NCBI GenBank assembly: GCA_947179485.1
Contig: OX359245.1
Location: 68,497,067 to 68,561,066, forward strand
Reading direction: 5' to 3'
Length of the DNA stretch: 64,000 nucleotides
From: Allacma fusca
Taxonomy: Eukaryota; Arthropoda; Collembola; Symphypleona; Sminthuridae
Shown: piece after piece, positions 1 to 11,142 of the stretch
Position numbering within the stretch: the first letter of the stretch is position 1
Layout: each line of letters begins with the position of its first letter
Notes under the pieces: generated by a model
Told to the model about the DNA's origin: nothing
Seen by the model: the letters and a program-made list of their open reading frames with translations, nothing else
Database searches by the model: none
Translations under genes and position numbers: made by a program

Positions 1-29
1 GTATTTGTTTAAAATATCATAATTTTCAG

Positions 30-3000
30 CTAACTTGGCAAGCCTCATTGGAATGCTGCATTTTGCACAACTACGAGCTCCTCCCAATTGTGACTCCTTC
101 GACGCGCCGGAAGTATTCAAAACTCCCGCGTAAGTTTGTTTGCGCCCAACGTAAATATTACTTTAAGATCAGGGTTGTCCAGCATCTGTGTATAGGTGCG
201 GCTTTTTTACACGAATTTAGCTGAAGGGGTTTGGGTCCATGGGACGGACATGGTCCACGATGGTGACTGGTCTTGGCCAGGAGGTGACTCCGTCAATGCT
301 AGACTTTGGGGTCATGTTAAAGAACCTCCTGTGTCACTAGTAACGACTCAAACTCTTTTAGACCGAGAGCAGCTTTGCGCCCGATTGACCGTTAATGATC
401 AGAAGGAAATCACTTTGAGTCCCGACTCTTGCTATAAGAAGTTGTTTTTTGTCTGCAGGGAGCGGCGTAAGTTGTCACTACAAAATCCATTATTTCGAAT
501 CAACATCTTTGCTTGTACCTTTTGAATTTTCTATCCCACAGTGAAAAAAAGATCCTCGGCTTTGAACTTTTCCCGGAATATGACAAAAGGGGGTCAGCTG
601 TGTACTTGATTTAACTATGTTTTATTTTTATTATAAACGATTTTGTATAATTGAACACATCTAATTAATTTCGTATGATGTCCTGTGATTATAGAATTCG
701 AAAAAAAAATTTGACATGTGTTTCTTGGAATTTCAGAATCTGATGTTTGTTACCAAACATCTTTTTTAAGGTTGAAGAAACACGGGGAGTTTTTGTCAAA
801 GACCAAGGTAATTTTTTAAATGATGTTGAAATTTTTTTTTAAAATTTTGGGTTCCTATTTTGTTGAGGCTAAATATTTAATTATTTCAAAGTAAATTTTA
901 GTAGATCATGTGAAAAGAGAGTTTTTTTTGGCATTTTTTCAGCTTCCTTGGATTGCTGCTTACAAGTGCTGTGAGTTCTGGAAGTTGAACTTACTGCCCA
1001 GCATACTTTACGAGGAGCGAGATCTGTACACTGACAACATCGGTATTTGACAGAAATAACCAGATACAGTATACTCTGGCTATAACAGACTTGCTTTTAT
1101 AGAAACTATTCTAATGGCAAAATAAGATCCTGATGGGACAAAATTGTTTCCATTTTTTGAGAGGATTTCTTTAATTTGTTTTTGTGAAATTACAGACCAT
1201 GCCTGGATTGGTGGGAAGGATTTTAACAAGAAAAAAAGTGTTTGGGAATGGCTGGGTGATATTAGAGTTGACCCTCGCTTGTGGGGAGACGACAGTAGTC
1301 ATCGATTAAATGAACTGGAGAAATGTACACTGCTCCGGCATTCCAATGGCCATGTAGGACTTCTGGATTACAATTGCAAAGTCAGCAATCATTTCATATG
1401 TCAGGGACAGTCTGAAAGGGTAAAGGGTAACCGTTTATTGTCATCCCCAGAAAAATCATGAAAGTCATCCTGTTACATAATTGAATTATGATTAGGGCTG
1501 ATTTGTAATTGTCCAAAATTGTGAACTACTTTCAGTGGACGAGACGCTCTCCTTGAATTCGATGCCTGCAAAGGCAGGAAGAGAAACTTCCAAACATAGT
1601 CAAATCGGTAGATCCGGAATTACTCTGAACAAGAATAATTACTCTTTGATAGGAATTCCTAGACACAAGATCTACCGACCAGGTGTGGGTAAAGATCGAA
1701 GAAGAATAATTGTTCCGATGACTTTTAAAGCCGCTAATTCCCCCTTGCTCAGATTAAATGCACACCGAATTGGAAGAAGCCAGGAACGGTTAAATAGAGA
1801 CTTGGATGTTAGAACGGCCAGGAATAAAATGTCTGCTGAAAGAATCCGCCCGGTCATTACAGGACCATTAGAGAACCAAGAATTTACTACTAAACCAGGA
1901 GCTCTGTCAAAAACGTTGTCGAACTATTACCCAGGGATTGATGGGAATTATAAAAATTTAGCGCAAAGACAGTTCGAAGTTAGTCAAGTTAAAAATAAGA
2001 ACTCAAAATTTGAGCAAAAATCATCCCATGTGGACCAAATTAGTAACCAAAAAGTTTATCGAGCCAAAAATAAATATGTCGAGGGTCATTCAAGGAAGAG
2101 AGAGGAAAATACATTTAAAAAATTAGAAGAATTTGTTGGAGTACCATTTATATTTGAGACTGCAGAATTTCATTCAAACCTAAGCACTTTAAAAAGTTTG
2201 CCCATTACTCGGGATGAAGATTTTCAGAGCGGATTGATTTTAAAAGAAAAATCAGGAAAGCTGGAAGTCGTTGAAAAAAATGTTTTCAAAAAACATGGAA
2301 CGACAGAAAAAATATTTTTGAGCAGTATTAAGTATTCAGATGTTAAGTCAACTATTTTGGGAAGAAACAACAGTCTACGATTGAACCCTCGGATCAAGAA
2401 ACTTCATATGAAAAAATTAGGAAGAACAAAACTACATCTTATGAAACCTAAACCGTCAAAAATACTACCTGCTTGGTTCAAACGCCAAAGATTAGCACGT
2501 ATGCCGAATGTGACTTTTGAAGGTAAGCCCCAAAAACCAGGGAAGATGCCACGGAATCACATTCATCGAACCAAGGTGTCAAAAATGTTGGGAACTGGTC
2601 CAAGATCTAGTACAGCTTTAAAAACAACCGTAGTTACTTCAAAGCCCGCGAATGTACCTGAAACATTAATTGTTGGAGGTCAAAAGTTTCCAAAGGATAT
2701 GAAAACAACTTTTAAGATTTTCAAACCCGCCAAGCCTCCTGACGTTCAGTTGCAATACTTGGATGATTCAACGTATGCTCCAGAAGATAAGAGAAGCTTC
2801 TATGCGGTGGTGAGAAATATCCGAGTTCCGGCCGAAAATAAATTCTTGGGATTTAGTTCAGCTGCGAAAATTCAATCTACTCCAGAAGTTGCAAAGCCAA
2901 GACCGAAGGAAGCACATTCGGCCAGAAATCGGGGTCACCGACATAAAAATCCGTCTAAGTATGGTTTCACTTATGTAACGCCGAAATACAAGCCATCAAC

Positions 3001-4102
3001 GTCTAAGGCTACAATAAAACCATCAACTACAGTAAAACTAGTATCAACAGCAACACCATTTTTAGTAACGAAACCATATGCAATAGTCAAACCACCTGTT
3101 ATAACGGAAACAGCAGCAACAACAAAAGCAACTACAATAAAGCCTAGTACAACAATGATACCGACAACAACAACAACATCAACTACGACGACGAAATCAA
3201 CAACAACGAAACCAACAACAACAAAGAAATTAACTACAACAACAAAAATAACAACGGAATCAACTACAACAACGAAGCCAACTACAACAACGAAGCCAAC
3301 TACAACAACGGAACCAACTACAACAACGAAGCCAACCACAACAAAGGAACCAACTACAACAACGAAGCCAACCACAACAACAGAACCAACTACAACAACG
3401 AAGCCAACCACAACAGCGAAGCCAACCACAACAACGAAGCCAACCACAACAACGAAGCCAACCACAACAACAAAACCAACCACAACAAAGGAACCAACTA
3501 CAACAACGAAGCCAACCACAACAACAGAACCAACTACAACAACGAAGCCAACCACAACAACGAAGCCAACCACAACAACGAAGCCAACCACAACAAAGGA
3601 ACCAACCACAACAACGAAGCCAACCACAACAACGAAGCCAACCACAACAATGAAATCAAGTACAACGATACCAACTACTATGACGGAATCAGCAATAACG
3701 AAACAACATGAAACTGCAGTTTCTCCTGAAAATCCTACTTTTCAGCATCCAAAATTATTTTTTGGAAAAAATTCCAATGAAAGATCACTTCAAGACCCAT
3801 CTTTAAAGTTTGATGACAAAGTTCCGAATCAGGTGATAATTGATACCGGAAGTAGCAAACAGCAACCCAGTGTTTCGAATCTGATGGCTAATAATAAAAA
3901 GTCTTTCGAAGAAACTACCACCGCAACTGGTACACCTGCGGTGCCGGAAAGAAGTAAAATTGTATTTTCAAGTTCAAAAATGATACACGGATGGCAAAGG
4001 ATCTTACCTTCAAAACAATTAAAAAAGAGACCTAAATCCAGTAGCTTGCCCTCCGGTAGGTCAGTTGATGCACAGGTTATTTTGCTTTCTTCGACATTTT
4101 AA
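30..4102 (+). CDS. C-type lectin domain / mucin-like protein, 5' partial
   Basis: Predicted exons are 30-129, 196-466, (542-601 uncertain), 737-807, 943-1042, 1196-1426 and 1536-4102. Two C-type lectin-like domains are visible. CTLD1 lies in exons 30-129 and 196-466 (WVHG near 231, closing FFVC near 445-457). CTLD2 lies in 737-1426, with CYQ, a CC pair, AWIGGKDF, WLG, LWGDD and closing FICQ. The first coding exon of each domain is exactly 100 nt and ends in phase 1. The 2.57-kb last exon encodes a very basic stretch and then a Thr/Pro repeat tail, as in secreted or cuticle/gut-lining mucins. Lectin plus mucin suggests an extracellular carbohydrate-binding or barrier protein (inference). The start and any signal peptide lie upstream of the window. 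Exon 196-466 is one base out of phase with 30-129, so a frameshift or sequencing error near the T run at 202-207 is possible. TAA at 4100 ends the long exon, unless CAG|GTTATT at 4075 is used to splice on to CTLD3. Confidence 0.75.
3157..3660 (+). repeat. Thr/Pro mucin-type coding tandem repeat
   Basis: This part of the long exon encodes a seven-residue unit of the form TTTTKPT / TTTTEPT, imperfectly repeated for about 170 residues. Threonine clusters alternate with KP, EP or AKP. This is the usual form of a densely O-glycosylated mucin stalk (family knowledge). The 21-bp DNA unit (ACAACAACGAAGCCAACC-like) is strongly conserved, so length variation between individuals is likely. The opposite strand is also open, but only as poly-Val/Gly, a by-product of the repeat. 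Confidence 0.9.
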
Positions 4103-4425
4103 TACTCTAATATTAATTGTAATGGTCAAATTTTAATCAAATGTATTAAAGCGTAGAGAGCTGAATACCTGGGACAAACCATGGAGTCAGATGATATTAA
4201 TGGTATTTAATCAATTTGATAAATAACAATAGTTGTAAATATACGAATGTAAAATGCATTAACAAATCTGATTTCATAGACATAAATACATGCAGGACCA
4301 TGACGTTTACATCTTTAACCGAAGAATTGATGCTGTCGAACAATAATGTAATGTAGAGTAAAATCTCATGTAATACTCATTTTAATTGGGATAATTATAA
4401 TTTTGATTGAAAATAACTTTTAAAG

Positions 4426-5637
4426 TTGCCTTGGAAAACAGCAGAACGGTGCTGTCAGTGGTTCCAAATGCATCTGTTGTATGGGTTTGACTTGGCTAAA
4501 ATAAAATCATCAAGTCAAAGGGCAGGTACAAAATGTCAATATGTATTACACTCAAATTAACAAATTTAAAAACAGAAACTTGTTGTAGACATTTTTGTAA
4601 ATTTAGAATCCGTTTGGTTATCCAACGTAATCCCTGAGATTTCGACAAAAAATAGCATCGAAAAATATGACCTCGTGTTTCCCAATAATTCTCTATGTGA
4701 AAGCCTGGACTTTGCAACCATGAAAAAATCTTTCAAAAATTGTGCTGAGAAACTTCCATTTGTCTGCCAAGGTATCGTGTTTAAAGCCTCTTTTCCATTT
4801 TGTAACACTTGGATTGACCAACCAAAATTTAAACAAATAATTCATTAAAGTTTTGTACCGCTTTATTTTTTTAATTTAGAGTACAAGTATTGCCACTTAA
4901 ATCCTGACGTAGAATTTCCACCCGAATGGAATTCGCAGCCCGAAATAAGAAGCATTAACGAAGAAAATGTGTTTGCTCTAAGAATAGAGTTAAATTACAT
5001 TTCACGTCAAATACCTGGACCGGTATTACCCGAATATTTTGAACCATATAAATACCTTCAATTCGCACGCAAGATTTTTACCCAAAGTTGCCCTGAAGAG
5101 CTTATTCCTGAAAGTTTGGTCAAATCTGTTTCAAGACTTTTCCGATATTTCCTGGCCCTCAACTTTGACCATTACCATTCGACCCGTGCTAAACCCTTGG
5201 ACAGAAATCAACACCAAAGAATAATGAACTCACTGACCAAATGCTATGAAAACACAGATAAGTTTCAGATCCGAAAGGAGAGTCGACGGGAAAAATGTGA
5301 TGAGATATGTAGTGTGAATGAAAAATTTGCTCTTAACGATATTTTCGTTTACTGCAATTGCTACGAACAAATCGTTCAAGTCTCAGTGAATAGCACATAT
5401 GCAATTGACATTTCACGTGAGCCCTTGAAGCAGTACAATTTAGGATTTCAATTGCGGTATTTTGATTTCGTAGTAGAATTTACTTGGAAGATGGTAGTTT
5501 TCGCACATTTTTTCTGTGCGGAGTACTTTGATCCAAGTTATGCGGATTTAAGCCTGATGTTCTATGAACTGGAGGGACTCTTCGATCCTGCTATTATCTC
5601 CCGATGGTATGTGGATTACCTAGTTCCGTTTGTTTGA
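4426..5637 (+). CDS. third C-type lectin domain with Cys-containing C-terminal region (separate gene or 3' exons of the preceding gene)
   Basis: Exons 4426-4525 (100 nt), 4607-4771 and 4880-5637 join in frame. The first starts LPWKTAERCCQW and matches the 100-nt exons of the two upstream lectin domains in length, start and phase. The second carries ESVWLSN and ends NCAEKLPFVCQ, the canonical last strand and Cys of a C-type lectin domain. The last exon (252 codons, TGA at 5635) encodes a region I do not recognise, with several Cys (SCPEE, CDEICS, YCNCYE). No start codon or signal sequence is evident between 4103 and 4425. The upstream long exon has a phase-0 donor at 4075 compatible with the phase-0 start here, so a single gene 30-5637, or alternative 3' ends, is likely. 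Role inferred only: secreted glycan binding. Confidence 0.65.
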
Positions 5638-5752
5638 TTTTAAGTACACAGGGCATATAAAATGTTCCAGCTATACATTAAGTGAGACAATTATTTAATT
5701 TGATGTGTGCAATTTTCATGGAATTTTTGAAAGGAAAAATGTCAACCATCAG

Positions 5753-5905
5753 GGAAATGTCATTTGGGAACAATTATTTCTCGCTTATTCATTGGGATCA
5801 ATTTCTGAAGCCGTAGATGCATGTGTTGCAGCCGGAATCTCTATATCTCGATATCCGGGAATGCTGAAAAGACCGATGGAGCTACATCTGGGGGATGTGA
5901 ATTGA
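5753..5905 (+). other. possible extra 3' exon or unrelated small ORF
   Basis: An open stretch beginning just after an acceptor-like CAG (5750-5752) encodes GNVIWEQLFLAYSLG and continues to TGA near 5903, 50 codons. A strong donor (GTATGT, about 5607) lies inside the preceding exon, but its phase does not match this frame. I cannot decide between a true exon and chance. Confidence 0.2.
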
Positions 5906-7043
5906 TTTAATAGAAATAGGTTTCTTTTACAGAATTTTGCTTTTGTACATTCCAATTTTAAGATACGTGCCATATACATTTTAAGTTAACTTGAATTTAT
6001 ATAATATAAACTAAACAAGTCAGACATTACGTAAGATATCCATCATATTGTAATGTATCCGATCTTCTTTTGTTGCTTAATACATAAGATGTACATGCGT
6101 CTGGTAGATCAATTTGTTTCAAAAAAATGTACGTCTTTTGCGAAAGTAAAATTTACATTCATCCGTAATCAAACAGCAATAAATGTTCGTACCTGGTTGT
6201 ATCGATTGTTCCTAAACATATCTTCCTTTTCGCAATCGCCAAGAATATGAGGTAGGGTTTCTCTCCTAGTACACCCAAAATGTCTGCACAATCGTCCATC
6301 TTGACCTTGGGGTTAATCTTCCAGGAAAAACGTTTGTGTTAATTTTTATTACGGAGAGCTACTCAGATTTTTGGCGAACGTTCTTCAAATTCTGTTATGA
6401 TTCCTCACAAAAATGTTCAATAATTCCAGTTGTAATCTTCCTCAGCGGTAATGTTGCTACTTTATAAAACAGGACTTCGTAGAAGGTATACCATTTAAAA
6501 ATTCTTCGATTTAATAAAGACGCAGCAGCAAATATCCATTTATCATTGTATGTATAATAATCGTCATGTGAGAATTCTCCAAAATAAAACGACAGAAACT
6601 AAAGAGTTAAAGGTTTCAAGACAAGAAGCAATTTATTTTTAAAGACAAATATCTCGACACATTATCAACAATCCCATTGTTAGCTGCGTATGCTTAGATT
6701 TATTTACCCAAAGCACCTAATGCATTTTCGATGGATACAACTTGATGCCTGTCTTTAATAATGTTTTTCGCTGGCCCTAAATATTTGTAACCTGGTCGAG
6801 CCTGGGTGAGACGCCTCGTAAACCCGATCTTGAATATTTGAATGAACGGTGGGTTTGTGAATGGGGAAATTGTTACCTTCGTGCTAATTTTGGTGTCAAT
6901 TTGGAGTAGTATCTAACACCACTTGACAAGATGCATTTATATAATCATTTCATGGTAGAATCAAGTGAAGAATTCCACTTTCGAAAATCAACGTGATGGG
7001 TGTACGGCAAAGGCACATTCACACCTTATGTCGTCGGGTATAA

Positions 7044-7047
<4 letters not shown>
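5906..7047. other. non-coding, nothing recognised
   Basis: AT-rich sequence with only short unsupported ORFs (for example 6053-6250). No domain, repeat or transposon end was recognised. Confidence 0.5.

Positions 7048-7095
<48 letters not shown>
7048..7095. repeat. (TA)n microsatellite
   Basis: About 24 uninterrupted TA dinucleotides, followed immediately by the left arm of an inverted repeat. Confidence 0.95.
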
Positions 7096-7100
<5 letters not shown>

Positions 7101-7243
7101 AAATGGTATTTATTAATTTATATATATTTATATATATAATTTTCATAAATAAATATATATATATATTATATTATATATATAATTCTAATTACAAATGCAT
7201 TAGATTAGGAAATATAAATTAATAAATACCATTTACAACATAT
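7092..7243. repeat. 32-bp perfect inverted repeat around an AT-rich 88-bp spacer
   Basis: 7092-7123 (ATATGTTGTAAATGG...) is the exact reverse complement of 7212-7243 (...CCATTTACAACATAT). The spacer is TATATA-rich. The structure could be a small foldback/MITE core or a replication-slippage product; no target-site duplication was found. Confidence 0.85.
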
Positions 7244-7497
7244 GTAAACACTATCGTTCTGCATTTATAGTATTAGTGGATTTCCCCAGTAAGCCAATCA
7301 TTTGTCAATAACTAGCCACTCATGAAATAGCTCGCTAGCCATCACGAACGTAAATCCTTTCGTGAAGCTATGCGTTTACGCAAACCTTCCTTAATATAAA
7401 GCATTACTGAAACAAATGGTGGCTAGTGTGTACCGTGTATGCAGCATTCTTGCATTCGTGCCCATATTAGGTAGTATTATTTATTGAACAATATTAC

Positions 7498-7557
7498 TCT
7501 CCGAAGCCCGCAGCCGATTTTACTCGGGTGTTATGGGTCATGTGCGGGCTTCGGAGA
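7498..7557. repeat. GC-rich hairpin (15-bp stem, 30-nt loop)
   Basis: TCTCCGAAGCCCGCA (7498-7512) pairs perfectly with 7543-7557. It stands out in AT-rich surroundings. It might be a structured element or a transposon remnant; no protein-coding context. Confidence 0.8.
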
Positions 7558-8187
7558 TCTTGTTCTAAGGGAGTTTGTTCGGTGGGGATGGGAACGGGTC
7601 GGGAAGTTCAGAGAGAGGGAAAAGGTAAATGCAGAGCAAGATGAATATGGGGATTTAGTGAGATTTTATGTTTCGCTTTCGGCTAGAAAACAGCTATGAT
7701 ATTATGAAGTAGCGTGTGAATATTTTTTAGTACGCTGCTGAGTAAGGCAGGTAGGTATTTCATCAGCTTACGGATTGATACTGACGGTGGGATTTGTCTG
7801 AGTGGATTTGGATGCGAAGCGACATGTATATGCTAGTTATTGTGTGCATGTCTTCATTTGATACATTTCGTGAGTAAAGAAATACTGGAAATATTTTGGT
7901 ATTTCAGGATTTGACGATCTAGTTTCAGTTGTGATCAATGTATGCCCGGGTGTATATGAGTAGCGTATAAGCACGTTATATTCTAGGGTGGAAGAGATCG
8001 GGAAGGCCACATTAGACGTCGGGGCTTTCAGGTTGCGGCATGTTTAATGGGATATGTTTTCAGGAAACGACGGGTACATCCCCAATTCTGACAATTCATC
8101 CGGAATCTGTGGCAACAGGAAAACCAATGCTCAATTCAAGAACTTACATATACTGTTGACCTAATATTAGAATTTAATTTATTTTAG

Positions 8188-8796
8188 ATTGGAAGATAAT
8201 AGTTGCCATTATTGTCGTATGGGTCGTGGGCTTCTTCGCGTGGGTATTTAATAACCTTCTGGCAGTGCTTCGCGCCAGGATTCGGCGGAACATGCCCCAA
8301 GGTGTCCTTTATGCTTGTAGAGAAGCGCGGGGATTGTGACCCGAACCCGACGTCGCTTTTGGGCGGCAGATATAGCTGGCGACGCGATTGACGGGTTCGG
8401 TACAAATAGGGGGCAGGTCGGGATCCCGCGGCGTTTTCCGGGACCTCGTCGACTTACACCTCCGCATGGATCGCGTACAAACGCTGCAACATCAGTTTCC
8501 AAAGGGATACTTTATGGTGAGAAGACCTCACCGCCCTCGTCCGACAAGTGAGCCCCTACCGTCGCCTCCACCCACGCCAACTGCGTTCCCCCCGTAGAAC
8601 CTGTGATAGCTCCACCAGGTCAACCAATGTCTCAAAAGCCGTCGCCTCCACCTGCACCACCACTAATGTCTCCCCCAGCTTCATCAACGCCTGCACATCA
8701 AGTTCATACTTCAACCGTCCGTCGCCACCTCCACCGCTGCCTCTTCCGGCTCCATCGATGCCTCTACTATGGACAAATCCGCAACCGGTTGACCAT
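8188..8796 (+). pseudogene. decayed single-pass membrane / proline-rich protein gene fragment in a GC-rich island
   Basis: After an acceptor-like TTTTAG at 8182-8187, an open frame encodes WKIIVAIIVVWVVGFF, a clear hydrophobic membrane segment, then a basic RARIRR stretch, ending at TGA 8337. Basic and proline-rich sequence then continues in shifting frames: HRPRPTSEPLPSPPP (8388-8597), APPGQPMSQKPSPPPAPP (from 8606) and RPSPPPPLPLPAPS (about 8725-8770). A membrane anchor plus Pro-rich tail spread over three frames suggests a gene broken by indels. About 8260-8790 is far more GC-rich than its flanks, so foreign origin or a GC-rich relic is possible (inference). I cannot name the family. Confidence 0.35.
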
Positions 8797-8799
8797 TGA

Positions 8800-9690
8800 C
8801 CATAATTTATATATAAAAACATCTTCATGCATGTTTGTCTTAAAGGTTGATTGTATGTTTGTCTACTATATCGCTTTTTTGCGTATTTTGAGTACATGTA
8901 TTATTTGTATTTCTTGGACTATTAGTATGTATATGTATTACATTTTTGTATCTCTAACATCATTTAATTATCTTAGCTTATGGAAGTGAAGGAACAAGGT
9001 AACATGGAAGGGGAATTCATCCCATGACGCAACGCTGGAGTGCTGTGCTTTTGATTTAATCTACGCACTTCCCCATTTATTAGATGCTTCCACTCTGCTG
9101 ATTCCCAGGGTTTTCAAAGTGATTGTGATTAATATTACAGGCTCAGCAGCATCTTATTCAGCGTCCATATTTTTTATTCATTTCCCCCGCGACAACTATG
9201 GCAATGGGCTTCGAAGCCATCCACCAACGATGGTAGTTATGTAGTTACAGTGCCGGACTATTCTGGTTGCCCTTAAAGGTTTATTGCTTTTATCTCGTAA
9301 TACGTGTCGTTTTTACACATCACTGTTCACATCCATAGCATCTCTCAAGACAAGTGTCCACAGCAATTACAAGCTAGAAAAATTCTGCCTCGTCACAATT
9401 TCTGCAATACTAGTTATCTTTATGGAACTATAACTTCTATACCACCTGAGGTATTGACATTCCCAATTAATTCGTCCACTTCTAGGCCATCTTCCATAAC
9501 CACAATATCATTTAACGCCATTTTTACTGAATCACAAGTGTAATTTGTAATTACACTTACTTATTGCTGGCAACCATCTCTATTGCATAACGGTATGCGT
9601 TTTCAAAAATTACGACGCACTCCTGAAAACACGCTGAATAACAAAATAAACCGGTAGGTCGGAGAGAGTCACATACTACACTAGATGCCT
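8800..9690. other. non-coding, nothing recognised
   Basis: AT-rich intergenic sequence; the small ORFs show no domain signature. Confidence 0.45.
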
Positions 9691-9714
9691 CGTAAGATGG
9701 ATTTCTGTTTGTAA

Positions 9715-9928
9715 AAGTTTCCAAATTTTTGGGTATTAATTTGTTAGGTCCAGGTATATTGGAAGCTTGTACCTATTCCTGTCAGGTACAACCCCAAAAA
9801 TTCCAAGTTTGTACATGTACCCAACATCTGGTTTTGTACCCAAAATTTGGGTGCAGATAGCTAGTACCCATAAAGTACCCACTCAGTTTGGGTACTCAGG
9901 TACTACCCGTACCCATGCGATGCACTGA
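9715..9928. repeat. degenerate GGGTAC/GTACCC word cluster, possible orphan transposon end
   Basis: The words GGGTAC, GTACCC and GGTAC recur in both orientations, ending in CCCATGCGATGCACTG at 9928. The reverse complement of that end, CAGTGCATCGCAT, looks like a hAT terminus, and the both-orientation word enrichment resembles the ends of the better-supported hAT-like elements here. No matching second end or 8-bp duplication was found. Confidence 0.35.
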
Positions 9929-10495
9929 TCCCTTCTTTTCTTCTAATTGGGACAGGGGCATTTTTTATTTCCGTTGTTGCAGTATTCACTAGTCTTTCAA
10001 GGGTACACGAGATATTCAGGGTAATGTTGCAATTCTGGAAGGGCAACTCAATGGGAGCATAAACCCATGTCATTTCAATACGTCAAGGTCATAAATGGAC
10101 CCTACTACAACGCCGGCCTAGGTGTTGTCCGAACTATTTTTACAATTATTCTTGCGAATGCAATTAATTTGGTTGTCTAGGTAATTGCAATAATCTATAT
10201 TATAACTGCAAAAGTGCATTATTTGTCAATCGCAATGATTTATAATCTAACAAACTTTACATGTATAATAGACTCTACATGTTGTCCGGATATACTCTAT
10301 TCACTAAAATGAAACAGGTGTTGCCAAACATTGGTGCCCCTCTGTCCTAAATAAGTGAATTACTCTTAAAATATTGTATACCAACAGTTCATAGGAAATG
10401 AATTCTCAAATTTTCAAACATTTGCTATATTTAAGAAACTATTTTTTGTCATGGGCCAGCAAAGCCAACTGGAAATCTAAAAAGTGGTGGAGTTC

Positions 10496-10525
10496 ATTTT
10501 GAGTACGTCTAGACGTACTCAAAAT
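10496..10525. repeat. 30-bp perfect palindrome
   Basis: The core GAGTACGTCTAGACGTACTC (10501-10520) is flanked by ATTTT and AAAAT, giving 30 bases that read identically on both strands with no spacer. No neighbouring gene explains it. Confidence 0.9.
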
Positions 10526-10887
10526 AAAAGTATTTTTAAACACAAGTACATGAGAAGCTACAGTGGTCTGGTGTGTGTGAACGAGTAACTAGTGCGTAGC
10601 TTTCAATAAAACAAACTGATATTTTCTACACTATGTCCGCATACGTATATTACGCTGGACATCAAATCGTGTCACCAGTAAAAGGACAGCTAAAAATAGG
10701 AAATAACAAGCGATAGTCAAATCGTATGCTGCTAACGGCACTGGTCCGTCGTGTTAACTACCAACAAACTGTTTCGAAGTTTTCTCCTGTTGGAAAATTA
10801 TTATTGTGTCACTACGAGGCATATCTGGTCCTTCGAACAGGATCAATTTAATTTAAACCGGAATTTTATAATGATTTTTTATTTAAT

Positions 10888-11142
10888 TTAGTGCTTCTGT
10901 TCAACGCAAAATTTTACAAAGAAAATATATTCGTGCTCGTCTTTAGGAACGCAAAATTTCCTTGACTTGGAACGCCTTATTAGACTTATCGAATCGTAAA
11001 GAAACTTCAAGCTTCGAGCATAAATTTCTTTCAGCATTATTCCCTTTGCTTGAGATTCATGGCAACAAATCTGAATGCAGAGACCTGTTATAAAGCTCAC
11101 CGGAAGGCTCATAAAACTTCCTAGAAATGAGCGTAAAAACAC
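10888..11142 (-). CDS. possible chemoreceptor-like exon fragment
   Basis: An 84-codon minus-strand ORF has a hydrophobic start (FLRSFLGSFMSLPVSFITGL), a Cys pair and a basic tail ending at a stop. It lies on the same strand as, and downstream of, the gustatory receptor at 13471-15129, and its general shape recalls a receptor C-terminal exon. I could not align it to that gene's C-terminus or find partner exons, so it may be chance. Confidence 0.2.
   Translation of the reverse strand: MFLRSFLGSFMSLPVSFITGLCIQICCHESQAKGIMLKEIYARSLKFLYDSISLIRRSKSRKFCVPKDEHEYIFFVKFCVEQKH

Noticed and set aside
2971..3645. Long minus-strand ORF of Val/Gly repeats
   Set aside because: It is the antisense of the Thr/Pro mucin repeat and has no independent coding features.
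8336..8551. Basic Arg/Pro-rich ORF MTRTRRRFW... as an intact gene
   Set aside because: The signal shifts between three frames over the same island, so it is listed as a decayed fragment instead.
9249..9928. CAGTGCCGGAC at 9249 as the partner end of the GTACCC patch
   Set aside because: Only the first six bases agree with the reversed right end, and the flanking 8-mers do not match.
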